Of a stretch of 47,079 nucleotides of DNA, positions 15,373 through 26,583 are shown piece by piece. Both the position numbers and the translations under genes were made by a program. The stretch comes from Myxococcota bacterium (GTDB taxonomy: Bacteria > Myxococcota_A > Polyangia > JAAYKL01). The DNA is taken from positions 1 to 47,079 of the forward strand of contig JASJCT010000074.1 of NCBI GenBank assembly GCA_030065855.1. Reading direction: 5' to 3'. How positions within the stretch are numbered: position 1 is the stretch's first letter; the number at the start of each line of letters is the position of its first letter. Below the pieces are notes generated by a model. The model saw nothing but the letters and a program-made list of their open reading frames with translations, was not told the DNA's origin and did no database searches.

Positions 15373-18300
15373 CTAGGATGCGCAATTTGCCAGTCCGAGC
15401 TTGCATCCCTCGTGTGTCTTGTCTTCGTCGAGCCCTCGTTGGAACATGCTCTTGGCCTTGCGCAGATCGCCCTGTTTGAGGGAGATATCTCCCACATACC
15501 AATAGACATCTGCTTTTGTCACACCTGCTACGGTATCAAAGCGCTGCAGCAGGAGCGCTCGAAATAGCTTTACGGCCTTTTCGTAATTTTGCCGCTCGTA
15601 GTGCAGCTTGCCCAGGCTGACCAGTACCTCGAGGTTGGAGATGTCCATCTTGTAGGCAGATTCGAGATGCTGAATCCCCTTTTCTTCATCGCCCCTCGAC
15701 AGGTATGCCTGCGCCAGCCTGTGGTGATAGACCGCTGCATTGCGCGAGCGCTTTCTACCGCCGTTGGTCTCTGCGTCAATGAGGGACTCAATCACTGGAA
15801 TGGCATCGTCCTGACGCTTTGCTGCGATGTAGGCATCCGAGAGTTTTAAGAGGACGTTTGTATTGTCCGGTGCAAGCGTTCTGGCTCTTTCCAAGGTGGC
15901 TGCGGCTTGATTTACGTCGTCAAGGGTGTCGGTGAAAATCTCGGCGATTTCTAATAGTTTTGCTATTTTCTCGGCACTATTGTCGAGATGTGCTTCCTCC
16001 CGCATCAATGCTGCCACAAGCCCTGTATTGTCCCCGCGCTTGCGGCAGAGTGCGACCATTGCTCGGTTGGCCTCGACGTGGTTCGGATCTAGCTCGATCG
16101 CCCGTTGAAGTGCTGCAACAGCTTTGTCTTCGTTGTCCAATTGCGTCTCGTTGAGCCTGGCCAAGCGATAGTGAACCTCTGCCTCTTCAGGTCCACCTCG
16201 ACCTGCTGCCGCAGCCTTTGTCAGCGCCTCTGCACAGCGCTCCCAATCCGCAGCAGCTTCGTAAAGCCTGGCCAGTGCGGCAAGGGCTCGGGGATGCTCT
16301 GGATCTCGCTTTAGCACGCGCTCGTAGATTTCTGTTGCCCGCTGCGTATCTGATAGGTGGCTGTCCCAAATCTCTCCCATTCGCGTGAGCAGGGAAAGCT
16401 CTGCATCGCTGTCACCCCCATCCCTGGCCTGGTCTGCCTGATCCTCGAGAAAGTCGACCAGATCCTGCCAGCGCTCGGTGTTGCTGTACAATTGCTCGAT
16501 GCGCTTGGCGGCGTCAGTATCCTCTGGATTGATTAAGAGTATCTCGTTGGTATAGTCGATGGCCTCGTTCATATCCTCAAACCGGGTTTCGCTAATCTCT
16601 GCGAGGCGCCGATACAGGTCAATGCGGACTTGGTCTGTCTCAGCCACGTCCGCCTGCTGGAGCAGCAGATCCTTAAGATCATCAAAGCGTTCCAGGGTTT
16701 TGTATAAATCTTCAAGCGCTTTGGCCGCCTTTGTATCCATCGGATCGCTATCCAAGATGTCGCTATAGATGTGGATGGCTTGAGATGGGTCTTCAAGGGC
16801 ACTTGCAGTCACTTCAGCTGCCCGATGGCGATACGAATTCCGTGCGGCAGGATCTGTGGCATAGTCCGCTCTCGCCAGCAGGATTTCGACCAGGGTACGG
16901 TATTGTCTTTTCTCTGCGTAAAGATCTATGAGCGCATTGAGGGTTTCCACATCAGCATCATCAAATTCCCGAATCGCTTCGTAGGACGCAATGGCCTCGT
17001 CGATGTCTGCCAGCTCGGTGCGGGCAATACCGGCAATAGCGATGAATTGCGCTTTCTTTTCGGCAAAATCGTACATTGCATCAGCCCGTTGTTTCATCAC
17101 CGGTAGGAGCGCTTCGAATCGCCCAAGGGATTTGAGGAGGGTTTCGAGGGCTGACAGGGCTTCTTGATGATCGGGTTCTTTTTCGAGTACAGAGCGGTAG
17201 AGTGCTTCTGCCTTTTCAGGATCTCCGATATTCTCGGCCGCCCACTTTGCCACGCGTAACCCCATGTCGACCGCTGCCGTCGGATCGACGAAGTCCTTGC
17301 CCAATATCCCGTCTACAGTATCCACGAGCGCTGTCCAGGCGCCCAGTTCACCGGCCAATCGCTCGAGCTCATCGAGTAGGGGTGTTTCAGCGGGATCGAT
17401 TTCAAATGCCTTTGCATACGCGTCGAATGCCGTGCTCAGATCCTGGAGGCCCTCTTCCTGATGCACAGCCAGTTCCCTGTATAGCTGCACGCGTTCGCTA
17501 TCTGTGGTCGCCACCCGCAGTCTGTTCTCGAACAGCTCACTTAAAAGATCCTTGGCATCTCGTGCTTCGTAGACAGGGGTCAATACCTCGACAATATCGT
17601 CGACCAGGTCGTCGTGTTTGAGCAGGGCGTGCAGGGCTTGTGATGCTTCTTCATTTTCAGGAGATGATTCGAGGACATCCTTAAACGCGTTCACTGCGCC
17701 TGGCAGATCTCCGAATTCCCGCTCTCGTATTGCTCCCTGACGGAGCTTGCACCGATTGGCTTCGTTAATGTTGTCGGCAAATTCGATTTCCCGCTCCAAA
17801 ATCTCATCGAGCTCGGGCCACAGGCCTTCCCGCTCGTACAAGCGGTCGAGGGCGACCAGAATTTTCACATCTGTCGCGCCGCTATCCAAGGCGCGCTGAT
17901 ACGCATCAATGGCTCCTCTGGCGTCTGCTCGATGGGTTTCCATAATCTCGCCGAGCCGAGTGAGCAGGGTCCATTCCGTGTTGACATCGTAGGCCTTGTC
18001 TGCCAACTCGGAGTAGATTTGGGTAACCCGATCCCACAGGCCGTGTGCCTCGGCGATGCGCTCCAGCGCCTCTGAGATGTCCCCTCGGGATGGATCCGTT
18101 TTGAACGCACGCGCATAAACACCAAAGGCGGCAACCGGATCTGAGCGCTCCCCCTGGTGAAGCTCAGCCAGGGTTATGAGCTCGGCGAGGCGCGTTTCCG
18201 GATCATCCACTATCTCGAGCTTTAGCTCCAACGTTCCAGCCAAGTGATCCCAGCGGCCAGCTTCCCTGTGGAGGGGTTCCAACACGTTAATGGCCTGTGC

Positions 18301-21300
18301 CCGAATGGACTCATCGCCAGCGAGATGTTCCAACGCATCTATTGCACCCGCGTGGGTGGGTTGAAGCGAAAGGACCGCTGCATAGCTCTCGATCGCACCT
18401 TCCAAGTCGGACATTTGCTTTTCTTTAAGGGTCGCGATGCGGTGCGTGACCTCAACGAGCATGGCCTGATCAGATGTCAGCTGCTGCTGCAGTTGCAGGT
18501 TTTCGAGCAACTCGATGATCATCGATTCACGTGAGTAGAGGCGATCGAGCGCACTGATTGCCGCCCCGTCTTTGCCGTCGAGCTCCAGCACCGCACGCCA
18601 ACTGTTGATAGCCTCAAACGTATCGTCTATCTGCTCTTCGTACACGGCAGCGATTTCCCGTTGAATGCGCACCTGTTCTTCGAGGTCGGTGGTCACGTCC
18701 AACCGTCTTTGTTTTATTTCGACCAGGTAGTGCCACTCACTCTCATTTGTATACAAGCGCTCCAGCGCATCAAGGGTAACCAAAGATGCCGGTTCTGCGT
18801 CCAATGCCTGCTGATAGGCATCTATCGCATCTGCTGGTGAGGCCATCAGATCTTCATAAATGGAGGCCTTTGTACGCAAGACCTCGGCCCGCTCACCAGG
18901 CGTGTTCGCATAATTGGACTTTATCGACAGCACATCGACCAAGCCTTGCCAGTCCCCCACAAGATTGAAAAGCGCTTCCAAGGCACTGAGCGCCCTCGTG
19001 TCTTGCTCGTTTATTTGGAGCACCGACTGATAGGCGCTGATCGCTTTTCGGGGCATATCCAAATGGGTATCGTATGCTGCGCCGAGAACGTGCAGGATTT
19101 CCATCTTGAATTGCAAATCAAAGACATTTTCTACAACGCCGTTTAGCACCTTGGCGAGCTCATCCCAATTTCCGATTTCCTGGGCCAGGTTCTTGAGTTC
19201 CGATAGGGTCTCGCTCTCCGTAGGATCGGATGTAAACGCCTGAGACAGGGCTTCGAAGGCAAGTAGATAGTTCTTTCCTCTCGATAGGTGAAGCCCGGCG
19301 ATTTCCTTCCACTTTTCTCTTTTGCTCGCAGGGTCCTCAATGTAATCGACCTGTGTCTTCAGAATGACGACCAGCTTTTTCCATTCATCTGTTTCCCGAT
19401 ATAGGGGCTCGAGAATGTCTGCGATGCGCTGCCGCTGATCCTCATTCAAAATCAACTGCTCAAGGGCGGAGATGGCTTGGGTGATACCGCCGGCCCGCTC
19501 TTGTAACGCCTCTTCGTACACATCCACAGCTGAGTCGAGATCGTCGAGATCCTCTTTGTATATCTGACCCAGGTCCGCGCGCAACGCATTGCGGTTTGGC
19601 GCTGATGCAGCTTGGGAAATCTGAACGCGGATGTGCTGGGTCAAATCTTCAAACCGTCCGGCTTGGCGATACAACCTATTGAGTGTGGATACTGCCCGAT
19701 CATCCGCTGGGTCGATATCGAGGACATCGCACATGGCGATGATTGCAGCGTCCAGATCCTGGTTGGGGCCTTCTTGGATATCGGCGATGCGATAGATGTA
19801 CTCCTTTCGCTTCACCATATCCATCGAAGCATCGGCCGCATCCCGATACAGCTCCAGGAGATCTGACCAGTTTTCGGTTGCGAGGAGCATCCGTTCCACT
19901 GCTACAAACGCCTTGGGATCGTCTGGCGCAAAGGCCAATGTTCTGCGATAGGCTGCTGTCGCCGCCTTGGGATCCCTCAGGCGATTCTCGTAAATATCTC
20001 CTAGAATAAATGCGAGTTCCCCGGTCTTTGCGGTATCTCCGACGACCTCGTCGAGGGCCGTTGCATACACCTCGGCCAGGGTCGGCCAAATTTCCAAGAC
20101 CGAAGCCAGGCGGGTGAGGACGTCCCAGGTGGTTTTATCTTCAATATCCTCTCTAAAAAGTCGAGAAAAGGTTTCAAAGGCCTGTTCCAAATTTCCGAGC
20201 TGCTCTTCGTACAAAATACCGATGCTGTTGAGCAGATCCTTTCGGATCCCGAGATCCGAGGCAAATTCGATCCTCGCCTCAAGCGCACTAACGAGCTTTA
20301 ACCAGTCTCCGCTGGCTTTGTATATCGGCTCGAGGATCTCCGCGACGCGGCCCCGGTGCAGCTCGTCCTCCATGGCACCCTCGAGCGCGTCGAGTGTCAG
20401 GCGGTGATCCGGATCGAGCTCTAGTACATGCTGATAGTATCCAAAGGCCCGCTCGTTATCCTCAAGCTTGTCTTGTGCCAGCTTGCCGAGGCGATAGAGA
20501 ATATGGATGCGTTCGCTGTCTTCCATACTCACGCGTGTTTCTAACAGCGCCATTAAATCGGTCCATCGCTCAGCCACGGGATATAGCCGTTCGAGTGAAC
20601 TGATGGCCTCTGTGCTTTGCGGATCCAGGTCCAGAATAGTTTCATAGGTGGACATGGCTTGGGAGATATCCTCGAGATACTCCTCCGAGACCCGGGCCTG
20701 TTTGAACAGGATGGGGAGGCGATCTTTTTCATCCAATGCAAGCTGAGCCTTGCGCCGATAGATGTCGAAGAGGTCGATGTATCGCTTGGATTCCTCGTAT
20801 ATCAGTTCTAAGGCGTCCATCGCCTGGGCATTTTCGCCATCGATGTCGAGGACCTTCACATAGTATTCGCGGGCCAAATCGAAGTTCTTCATCTCTCGGT
20901 AGGCGATCTCTGCCACGGTCAGGTTACAGCGTATTTGCAGTGCCGCATCCAAAATATCTGGCGTGCCCTCTCGAAACAGCGCAGTAAGTTGATCATGGGC
21001 ATTGATTTGCTCTGCCAACCCCTCCAGATCATCGATGATTTGTTTTAGATCGGGATCTGCGCTGCCATCTCTAAACGCTTGGCCCAGCAGACCGAACGCC
21101 CGCTCTGGTTGACCGAGATCGGTCTTGGCTATCTCGGCAGAGCGTCTGAAGATCCGGGCCCGCTCCAGTGGGTCCTCGGTCTCTTCGGATTCTATCTGGT
21201 CGCATTCGAGGAGGCGTTCGTAATTGGCGGTTTGTTCGTAAAGCGGCCGTAAGATGCGAATCACCTCCAGCCGAACTGGCGAATGCAGCATCGCCTCCAG

Positions 21301-24300
21301 GGATTTCTGTGCCTCATCGCAATCGATATTGAGGGCCAGCGCTTCTCCCAGGCGCGAGACAGCCTGCTCTGGATCGTCCAACTTGGTGCGCAGTAAATCC
21401 CCCATTTGAAACAAGAGGGCAGCGCGCCCATTATCATCTTCGACGATTTGCTCCTTGGCGCTCAAGGTCTCGAGCAGTTCTTCATATCGCTCTGTCTTTT
21501 CGTACAAGCCTGTGAGCGCATCGAGGGCGGCCATATCCTGTCCTGCTTCTTCGGTGACCCGAATGTATGCAGCAATGGCCTCGGTCACATCGTTCAGTTG
21601 TTCCTCAAAAATCCTCGCCACGCGGAAGAGCAGATCTCGACGGACCCCTGGATCGGTCTCTATCTCGGCCCGCTGCCTGAGCACCCCGATGAGATCTGCA
21701 AAGCGCCGTTCCCGTTCATATAACCGCTCCAAACCGTGGAGGGCATTGATATCCCCGTCATCTAATTCGAGAATCTCATTAAAAAGGGTGAGTGCGTTTG
21801 GAATTCTCTCTAATACAGATTCCTCGATCTCGGCCATGCGGTGCAGTATCTGTTTTCTCTCAAACGGGTCATCGATAAGCCGAACCTTTATTCGCAGTAC
21901 CTCTAACAGCTGCCGCCAGGATTCCCCGCCGGTCAATATGCGTTCGAGTGCTCGTACTGCCGGTAGGGCGGTCTCGGGATTTTCCGGATCTAGATCCAGG
22001 AGCTTGCGGTAGGCAACCTCTGCCCTAGCCAAATCCCCCAGTTGTTCGTCATACAGCCGTGCAGCTTCTGAAATGAGTCGGGCAGCCAAGACCTCGTCTT
22101 CCTTGACAGTGGGTATTACGGTCTCGAGTACCCCGGCATATAAGCCGCTAAAATCGTTTTCAGCGGCCAATCGCCCCAGCTCCCGGTCCACGTCTTCGTT
22201 CGCAGGATGGAGGACCAGCGCCTGGGTTAAAGCGTCAAACGCACCCCGGGGGTCTTGCAGTCGTCGTTCCTTGAGATCCGCCACCCTGCACAGAATCTCT
22301 ACTTTCTCAAAGGTGTCGAGATCTGGGTCTTCAAAAATCAGCATCAGCACCCTGGCCAGGGGCTCTGCCGCGCCTTGGTGATCGTAGGTGTCAGCGAGTA
22401 CCCGGGCGGCTTTGATGCGTAGGGTTTCGTTTTTGACAAGCCGCTCCAGGGCTTCTTGGGATTTTAAGTGATCTTTGTCTTCCGCCAGAACCTGCTCGTA
22501 GTAGGCCAATGCTTCTTCGGGTTGATTCAAATGATGCTCTGCAATCTCACCCAAGCGGTAGCGGATAGAGATCGCGTCAGGTGCCATTGCTTTATTGAGC
22601 TCACTTTGGAGCAACTCGGACAATGCCTCGTACCGATCGGCCTCTTCATATAGTGAAATAAGGGCTCGAATGGCCTGTTGATTATCAGCATCCAACGCGA
22701 GCACCGAGCAATAGGCATCTATTGCCGCGGGGATATTTTGCTCTACATCCTCGTAGATAAAACAGATTTTTAACAGCAGGTCCAGGTCCGAGTGTACGCC
22801 TGAATGACGGTCCAGGGCATCTTTGTAGAGCGCGAGAAGGTCATGCCATTGCTCTTGCTGTGTGTACCATCGTTCGAGTGACAGAAATGACTTGTGGGAT
22901 GCCGCATCAGCTTTGAATCCCCGTTGGTGGTAGACTGCGGCGTCCCCGGTTCGGCCGAGTTGCGTATCCAGGAGATCGGCGAGGCGGTTGGCCAGGGCAA
23001 CCTCGGTGAGTTCGTCTAACTTGCCGCTGGCATAGGCCGATTCAAATCTGTCTGCCAGCTCGGATTGAATCTGGAGCTCCTCGGCAATCCCGGTCATTTC
23101 GTCCCAGAGCTCTATGCGGTCCGGGTGTTCCTGGAGTGCGACACCAAGGGTTTCAAATGCCAGCCTGGGGTCATTGAGGTTATTTGCATACACCTTGGCG
23201 AGTCGAGATTGAAGCTCAAGCCGCTCCAAGGGATCTTCATTGCTCTCGATTAGGATTTCCAGTACCCAGGCCAAGCGGCGCCAATCCGCTGCCTCAACAA
23301 GGTGGGGCTCGAGGATGCGAGCGACGTCATTGCGTACATCTTCAAAACGCAAAAAGCGCTCCATGACCTCGATGACATCCCGATCCCCGGGAAATTTGTC
23401 AAAGATTTCCGTGTAGGTTTTGATGGATTGAGGCCTATCCCCGAGTTGCTCGTCGAATAGCGCCGCACGTTCAAATGAAATTCGCCGCCAATCCGCGGTA
23501 TCGATACCTTCGAGGGTTCGGCATCGCTCCAAGATGTCGGTGAGCTCGGACCACCGCTCCCCCATCTTGAGAAGTCGTTCCAGTGCGTGGAGTGCCGCCG
23601 CATCCTCAGGTACCAGCGCCAGGACGGACTTGTATCGCTCGAGTGCTTTTTCAGGCTGATCCATGCCCACTTCGTAGAGATCTGCCAGTTCCATCAGTAG
23701 GTCGCGCTTGGGACCTGTCTCCTCTGCGAGCTCAATGCGACAATCGTATATTTCCACCAGGTCATCGAAGCGGGCGTTTGCGCGAAAGATGTCCTCCAGG
23801 GCACTGAGGGCGCCAGAATCTCCTGGAACTTCATTCAAAATGGCTCGATAACCGTTCACCGCGTCGTCTATATGCCCCAGTCGATCAAGGGACAGTCGGG
23901 CGGTGTGCCGCATCATTTCGAGTCGATTATCCTCCCTAAAATCGTCAACATGCTTTTTGTAGAGCGCAATCAGGCGCTCGAACGTATCTGCCAGCTCCGC
24001 AGTGTTTTCAAGGGTATTGCGGACGCTTTCGTCGTTTGGTTTTTCGATAAACGCGCGCTCGGCCCAATCAAAGGCAAGGGCGCGATTGTTCATCTTCTTA
24101 AGCGCAATCCGTCTAATTTCGTCCATTAACGAGATGCGCTCATCTGTTTCCTCGGTGTATTCAAGAACAATTTCGAGGGTACCCAGCAGCCGATTCCACT
24201 TCTCCCCGCGGCGGTAAATAGGGGTCAATGATCGGGCGGCCTGGTGGTTTTTTGGATCCACCGAAAGCACGCGTTCGTAATGCCGCACGGCGCGATCCGG

Positions 24301-26583
24301 TTGGTCAATGGCATCTTCGTAAATTTCAGCACATCTAAACGACAGCTTTTTCTTTGTTTCGGGCTCAGCGATACGATCGGCAGCAATACCCAGGACTTCC
24401 ACCAGCCCCTCGTAGTCCCCGACCCCACTGTACAGCTCCTCTAGGGCGTCCCAATTCTGAGCTGCCAGGTAGGCCTCTTTAAGAGATCGCATTGCCTTTG
24501 CATGACCGGGTTTGATGTCGAGGACACGCTTCCAGGCGATTGCCGATTGGCCCGGATCTCGCAGGCGTTCCTTGTACACGATACCCTGCTTGGTGAGTAG
24601 GGAGACGCGCTCGTCATCATCAGTTGTTTGGTCAATGCGCATTTCGATCACTTCGCAAAGACCACGCCAATCTTTGGAGCGCTCTGTAAGGGATTCGAGG
24701 GCCCGAAGTGCTTTTTCTGACTCGGCATCGATTTCCAGTACCTGCTTCCACAGTTGAATTGCGCGCCCGTGATCTGACAACCGCTTTGCTGCCAACTCAG
24801 CCATTTCCTGGAGGCGATTTTTCTTTTCTTCCCCCTCCAACAGCGCGGTTTCCTTTTCCAACAAGGTGAGCAGGGATTGCCAGGCCCGTCGTTTTGCATA
24901 GACGTCTTTAAGCGTATCGATGGCGCGGCGATTGGTTGGCTCGATGCTAAGTATCTCTTCGAGGGGGCCTACTGCGCGGTTGAAATTGTTGAATCGCTCA
25001 ATCCATAGGTCAGCCACCTTGATCAGAAAACCAATTTTCTTCTGGGGATCTTCGCTCGCAGCTGCGCGGTTGGTCAGTAAAGTAATAAGATCGTTCCAGC
25101 GACCCTCCTTTTCGTAGGTCTGGCTGAGTGCGGTTTGGGCGCCTACATTGGCGGGATCGATGGTTAGAATTGTTTTATAGGTGTTGATGACAAGGGTGCC
25201 AAGCGCCAGCTTGTCGCGATAGATCTCGACGATTTCTTCGAAAATTGCGACTTTTCCGGCGACATCGTCTGCCGGCATGGCTTCGGCCTCTCCTTTGAGA
25301 AGATCTAACAGGGCATTCCATTTCTGGGACTGGCGGTACAGCCGCTTCAATTCTGAGGTGGCTTCCGGGTTGCCCGACTCCTTACGCAACACGGATTTCC
25401 ACGCGTCAATGGCACGCTCGATGTTGCGCCCGTCAGAGGCGGCGAGCTGTGCGACTTCTCTTGTCAGTTGATCGGTGAGCGCCGGGTCGTCTGTCGTCCG
25501 CTTTGCATCGGCCAAGACTTGGAGGAGCTTTTCATTGTCGCCGCTCTCCTCTGCATGTGCCCGGTAGAAGCTCACCATGCCGGCGTGAGAGGGATCCAGT
25601 TTACGAAGACGCTGAAAAGCCCGTTCTGCTGCTTCCATGTCGCCCCGCTTTTGCCAATGGGTCATGGCAGTCTGTATCAGCATCTCGGTTTCTTGCTGTG
25701 GGGACAGTCTTGCGGCAAGGGCATTCTCGTAAACAGCAACGAGGTGATCCCAATCCTCTCGTCCTTCGTAGACTTTGATGAGATATTGAATCGCGTCCGG
25801 GTTACCGGGTGTGTAATCCAGGACTTCGGTGTAGAGGCCCACGGCGGTTTCATTATCCTCCATATTTTGAGCATAGAGGTGTGCTGCCTCGGTGAGCATT
25901 TGGGCGCGTTCTTCGATGACCGGACGGTGCTTGGCGAGCTTGACGTAGATTTCTGCGAGGTCGACCCAACGGGTTCTTTCCTTAAGCACGCGTTCCAGTA
26001 GCCGGAACGCCTTGAGGTGGGTCGGGTCTGTATCAAGCGCCTGGGAGAGGAGATTGGGGATATCCTTTCCCCGCTTGTGGTTTTTATATGTCCTCTCAGC
26101 AGCGCTATAAAACAAATGAGCTTTTAAGGAGGGTTCAGTCGCTGCTTCGGCCTGCTCGACAAAGGTCTCGGCGAGCTGCTGCCAATTATCTCTTTCCATT
26201 TGGATTTTAGCAATGCGTTGTTCGGTCCTGTCGTCTTCTCTCAATTTTGTTGCATTTTTATATTTTACAAGTGCGTTCTTTTGGTCAAAAAGCTCTTCGT
26301 CTAGAATTTTGGCCTGGATAAGGTAAAGACTGGCTTCAATTGTCTCGTCTTGGCAAAGTGCGATCTCCAAGTCAAGAACCTGGCAAGCAGCATCGAATAA
26401 CCCGCTTTTCACGAGGTGCTTGCGACCGATTTCGAGTTCTTCGAGTATCTCCTGTTGATGGGTATCGGCCTCATTTCCCGTGATGAGCTCTTCTAAATTC
26501 TCGAATGTCTCTTCGTTGCCGGTGTCGCGCTCGATAGCGTTCATCAGAGATCGGATTTTTTTCTGCATACTTGATGTCCTCAT
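15373..26583 (-). CDS. Giant tetratricopeptide-repeat protein, about 3,736 residues
   Basis: An uninterrupted 11.2 kb frame. Nearly the whole chain repeats a unit of about 71 residues (for example from one WQSLL to the next WRGLC), made of two TPR-like helical hairpins: a W-x2-L helix, then a stretch like R-x2-LL-x3-A-x-I-x-E-x-L-x-D, then AI-x2-Y-x2-VL-x-DP and AL-x2-LE-x-LY. By length this allows about 50 units. The last 300 or so residues are more canonical TPRs. I see no signal peptide, membrane segment or catalytic domain; it is strongly acidic and predicted cytoplasmic. Starts at 26583 or 26568 are both possible; AGGA spaced eight bases favours the second. The DUF374 gene follows at 34 nt. 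Such TPR superhelices scaffold protein complexes; the partner is unknown. Confidence 0.93.
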   Translation of the reverse strand: MRTSSMQKKIRSLMNAIERDTGNEETFENLEELITGNEADTHQQEILEELEIGRKHLVKSGLFDAACQVLDLEIALCQDETIEASLYLIQAKILDEELFDQKNALVKYKNATKLREDDRTEQRIAKIQMERDNWQQLAETFVEQAEAATEPSLKAHLFYSAAERTYKNHKRGKDIPNLLSQALDTDPTHLKAFRLLERVLKERTRWVDLAEIYVKLAKHRPVIEERAQMLTEAAHLYAQNMEDNETAVGLYTEVLDYTPGNPDAIQYLIKVYEGREDWDHLVAVYENALAARLSPQQETEMLIQTAMTHWQKRGDMEAAERAFQRLRKLDPSHAGMVSFYRAHAEESGDNEKLLQVLADAKRTTDDPALTDQLTREVAQLAASDGRNIERAIDAWKSVLRKESGNPEATSELKRLYRQSQKWNALLDLLKGEAEAMPADDVAGKVAIFEEIVEIYRDKLALGTLVINTYKTILTIDPANVGAQTALSQTYEKEGRWNDLITLLTNRAAASEDPQKKIGFLIKVADLWIERFNNFNRAVGPLEEILSIEPTNRRAIDTLKDVYAKRRAWQSLLTLLEKETALLEGEEKKNRLQEMAELAAKRLSDHGRAIQLWKQVLEIDAESEKALRALESLTERSKDWRGLCEVIEMRIDQTTDDDERVSLLTKQGIVYKERLRDPGQSAIAWKRVLDIKPGHAKAMRSLKEAYLAAQNWDALEELYSGVGDYEGLVEVLGIAADRIAEPETKKKLSFRCAEIYEDAIDQPDRAVRHYERVLSVDPKNHQAARSLTPIYRRGEKWNRLLGTLEIVLEYTEETDERISLMDEIRRIALKKMNNRALAFDWAERAFIEKPNDESVRNTLENTAELADTFERLIALYKKHVDDFREDNRLEMMRHTARLSLDRLGHIDDAVNGYRAILNEVPGDSGALSALEDIFRANARFDDLVEIYDCRIELAEETGPKRDLLMELADLYEVGMDQPEKALERYKSVLALVPEDAAALHALERLLKMGERWSELTDILERCRTLEGIDTADWRRISFERAALFDEQLGDRPQSIKTYTEIFDKFPGDRDVIEVMERFLRFEDVRNDVARILEPHLVEAADWRRLAWVLEILIESNEDPLERLELQSRLAKVYANNLNDPRLAFETLGVALQEHPDRIELWDEMTGIAEELQIQSELADRFESAYASGKLDELTEVALANRLADLLDTQLGRTGDAAVYHQRGFKADAASHKSFLSLERWYTQQEQWHDLLALYKDALDRHSGVHSDLDLLLKICFIYEDVEQNIPAAIDAYCSVLALDADNQQAIRALISLYEEADRYEALSELLQSELNKAMAPDAISIRYRLGEIAEHHLNQPEEALAYYEQVLAEDKDHLKSQEALERLVKNETLRIKAARVLADTYDHQGAAEPLARVLMLIFEDPDLDTFEKVEILCRVADLKERRLQDPRGAFDALTQALVLHPANEDVDRELGRLAAENDFSGLYAGVLETVIPTVKEDEVLAARLISEAARLYDEQLGDLARAEVAYRKLLDLDPENPETALPAVRALERILTGGESWRQLLEVLRIKVRLIDDPFERKQILHRMAEIEESVLERIPNALTLFNEILELDDGDINALHGLERLYERERRFADLIGVLRQRAEIETDPGVRRDLLFRVARIFEEQLNDVTEAIAAYIRVTEEAGQDMAALDALTGLYEKTERYEELLETLSAKEQIVEDDNGRAALLFQMGDLLRTKLDDPEQAVSRLGEALALNIDCDEAQKSLEAMLHSPVRLEVIRILRPLYEQTANYERLLECDQIESEETEDPLERARIFRRSAEIAKTDLGQPERAFGLLGQAFRDGSADPDLKQIIDDLEGLAEQINAHDQLTALFREGTPDILDAALQIRCNLTVAEIAYREMKNFDLAREYYVKVLDIDGENAQAMDALELIYEESKRYIDLFDIYRRKAQLALDEKDRLPILFKQARVSEEYLEDISQAMSTYETILDLDPQSTEAISSLERLYPVAERWTDLMALLETRVSMEDSERIHILYRLGKLAQDKLEDNERAFGYYQHVLELDPDHRLTLDALEGAMEDELHRGRVAEILEPIYKASGDWLKLVSALEARIEFASDLGIRKDLLNSIGILYEEQLGNLEQAFETFSRLFREDIEDKTTWDVLTRLASVLEIWPTLAEVYATALDEVVGDTAKTGELAFILGDIYENRLRDPKAATAAYRRTLAFAPDDPKAFVAVERMLLATENWSDLLELYRDAADASMDMVKRKEYIYRIADIQEGPNQDLDAAIIAMCDVLDIDPADDRAVSTLNRLYRQAGRFEDLTQHIRVQISQAASAPNRNALRADLGQIYKEDLDDLDSAVDVYEEALQERAGGITQAISALEQLILNEDQRQRIADILEPLYRETDEWKKLVVILKTQVDYIEDPASKREKWKEIAGLHLSRGKNYLLAFEALSQAFTSDPTESETLSELKNLAQEIGNWDELAKVLNGVVENVFDLQFKMEILHVLGAAYDTHLDMPRKAISAYQSVLQINEQDTRALSALEALFNLVGDWQGLVDVLSIKSNYANTPGERAEVLRTKASIYEDLMASPADAIDAYQQALDAEPASLVTLDALERLYTNESEWHYLVEIKQRRLDVTTDLEEQVRIQREIAAVYEEQIDDTFEAINSWRAVLELDGKDGAAISALDRLYSRESMIIELLENLQLQQQLTSDQAMLVEVTHRIATLKEKQMSDLEGAIESYAAVLSLQPTHAGAIDALEHLAGDESIRAQAINVLEPLHREAGRWDHLAGTLELKLEIVDDPETRLAELITLAELHQGERSDPVAAFGVYARAFKTDPSRGDISEALERIAEAHGLWDRVTQIYSELADKAYDVNTEWTLLTRLGEIMETHRADARGAIDAYQRALDSGATDVKILVALDRLYEREGLWPELDEILEREIEFADNINEANRCKLRQGAIREREFGDLPGAVNAFKDVLESSPENEEASQALHALLKHDDLVDDIVEVLTPVYEARDAKDLLSELFENRLRVATTDSERVQLYRELAVHQEEGLQDLSTAFDAYAKAFEIDPAETPLLDELERLAGELGAWTALVDTVDGILGKDFVDPTAAVDMGLRVAKWAAENIGDPEKAEALYRSVLEKEPDHQEALSALETLLKSLGRFEALLPVMKQRADAMYDFAEKKAQFIAIAGIARTELADIDEAIASYEAIREFDDADVETLNALIDLYAEKRQYRTLVEILLARADYATDPAARNSYRHRAAEVTASALEDPSQAIHIYSDILDSDPMDTKAAKALEDLYKTLERFDDLKDLLLQQADVAETDQVRIDLYRRLAEISETRFEDMNEAIDYTNEILLINPEDTDAAKRIEQLYSNTERWQDLVDFLEDQADQARDGGDSDAELSLLTRMGEIWDSHLSDTQRATEIYERVLKRDPEHPRALAALARLYEAAADWERCAEALTKAAAAGRGGPEEAEVHYRLARLNETQLDNEDKAVAALQRAIELDPNHVEANRAMVALCRKRGDNTGLVAALMREEAHLDNSAEKIAKLLEIAEIFTDTLDDVNQAAATLERARTLAPDNTNVLLKLSDAYIAAKRQDDAIPVIESLIDAETNGGRKRSRNAAVYHHRLAQAYLSRGDEEKGIQHLESAYKMDISNLEVLVSLGKLHYERQNYEKAVKLFRALLLQRFDTVAGVTKADVYWYVGDISLKQGDLRKAKSMFQRGLDEDKTHEGCKLGLANCAS

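Noticed and set aside
14733..15509. Longer form of the DUF374 protein starting at 15509
   Set aside because: The added 57 residues lie antisense-free but on top of the TPR gene's end in another frame and have no DUF374 similarity; the family N-terminus fits 15338.
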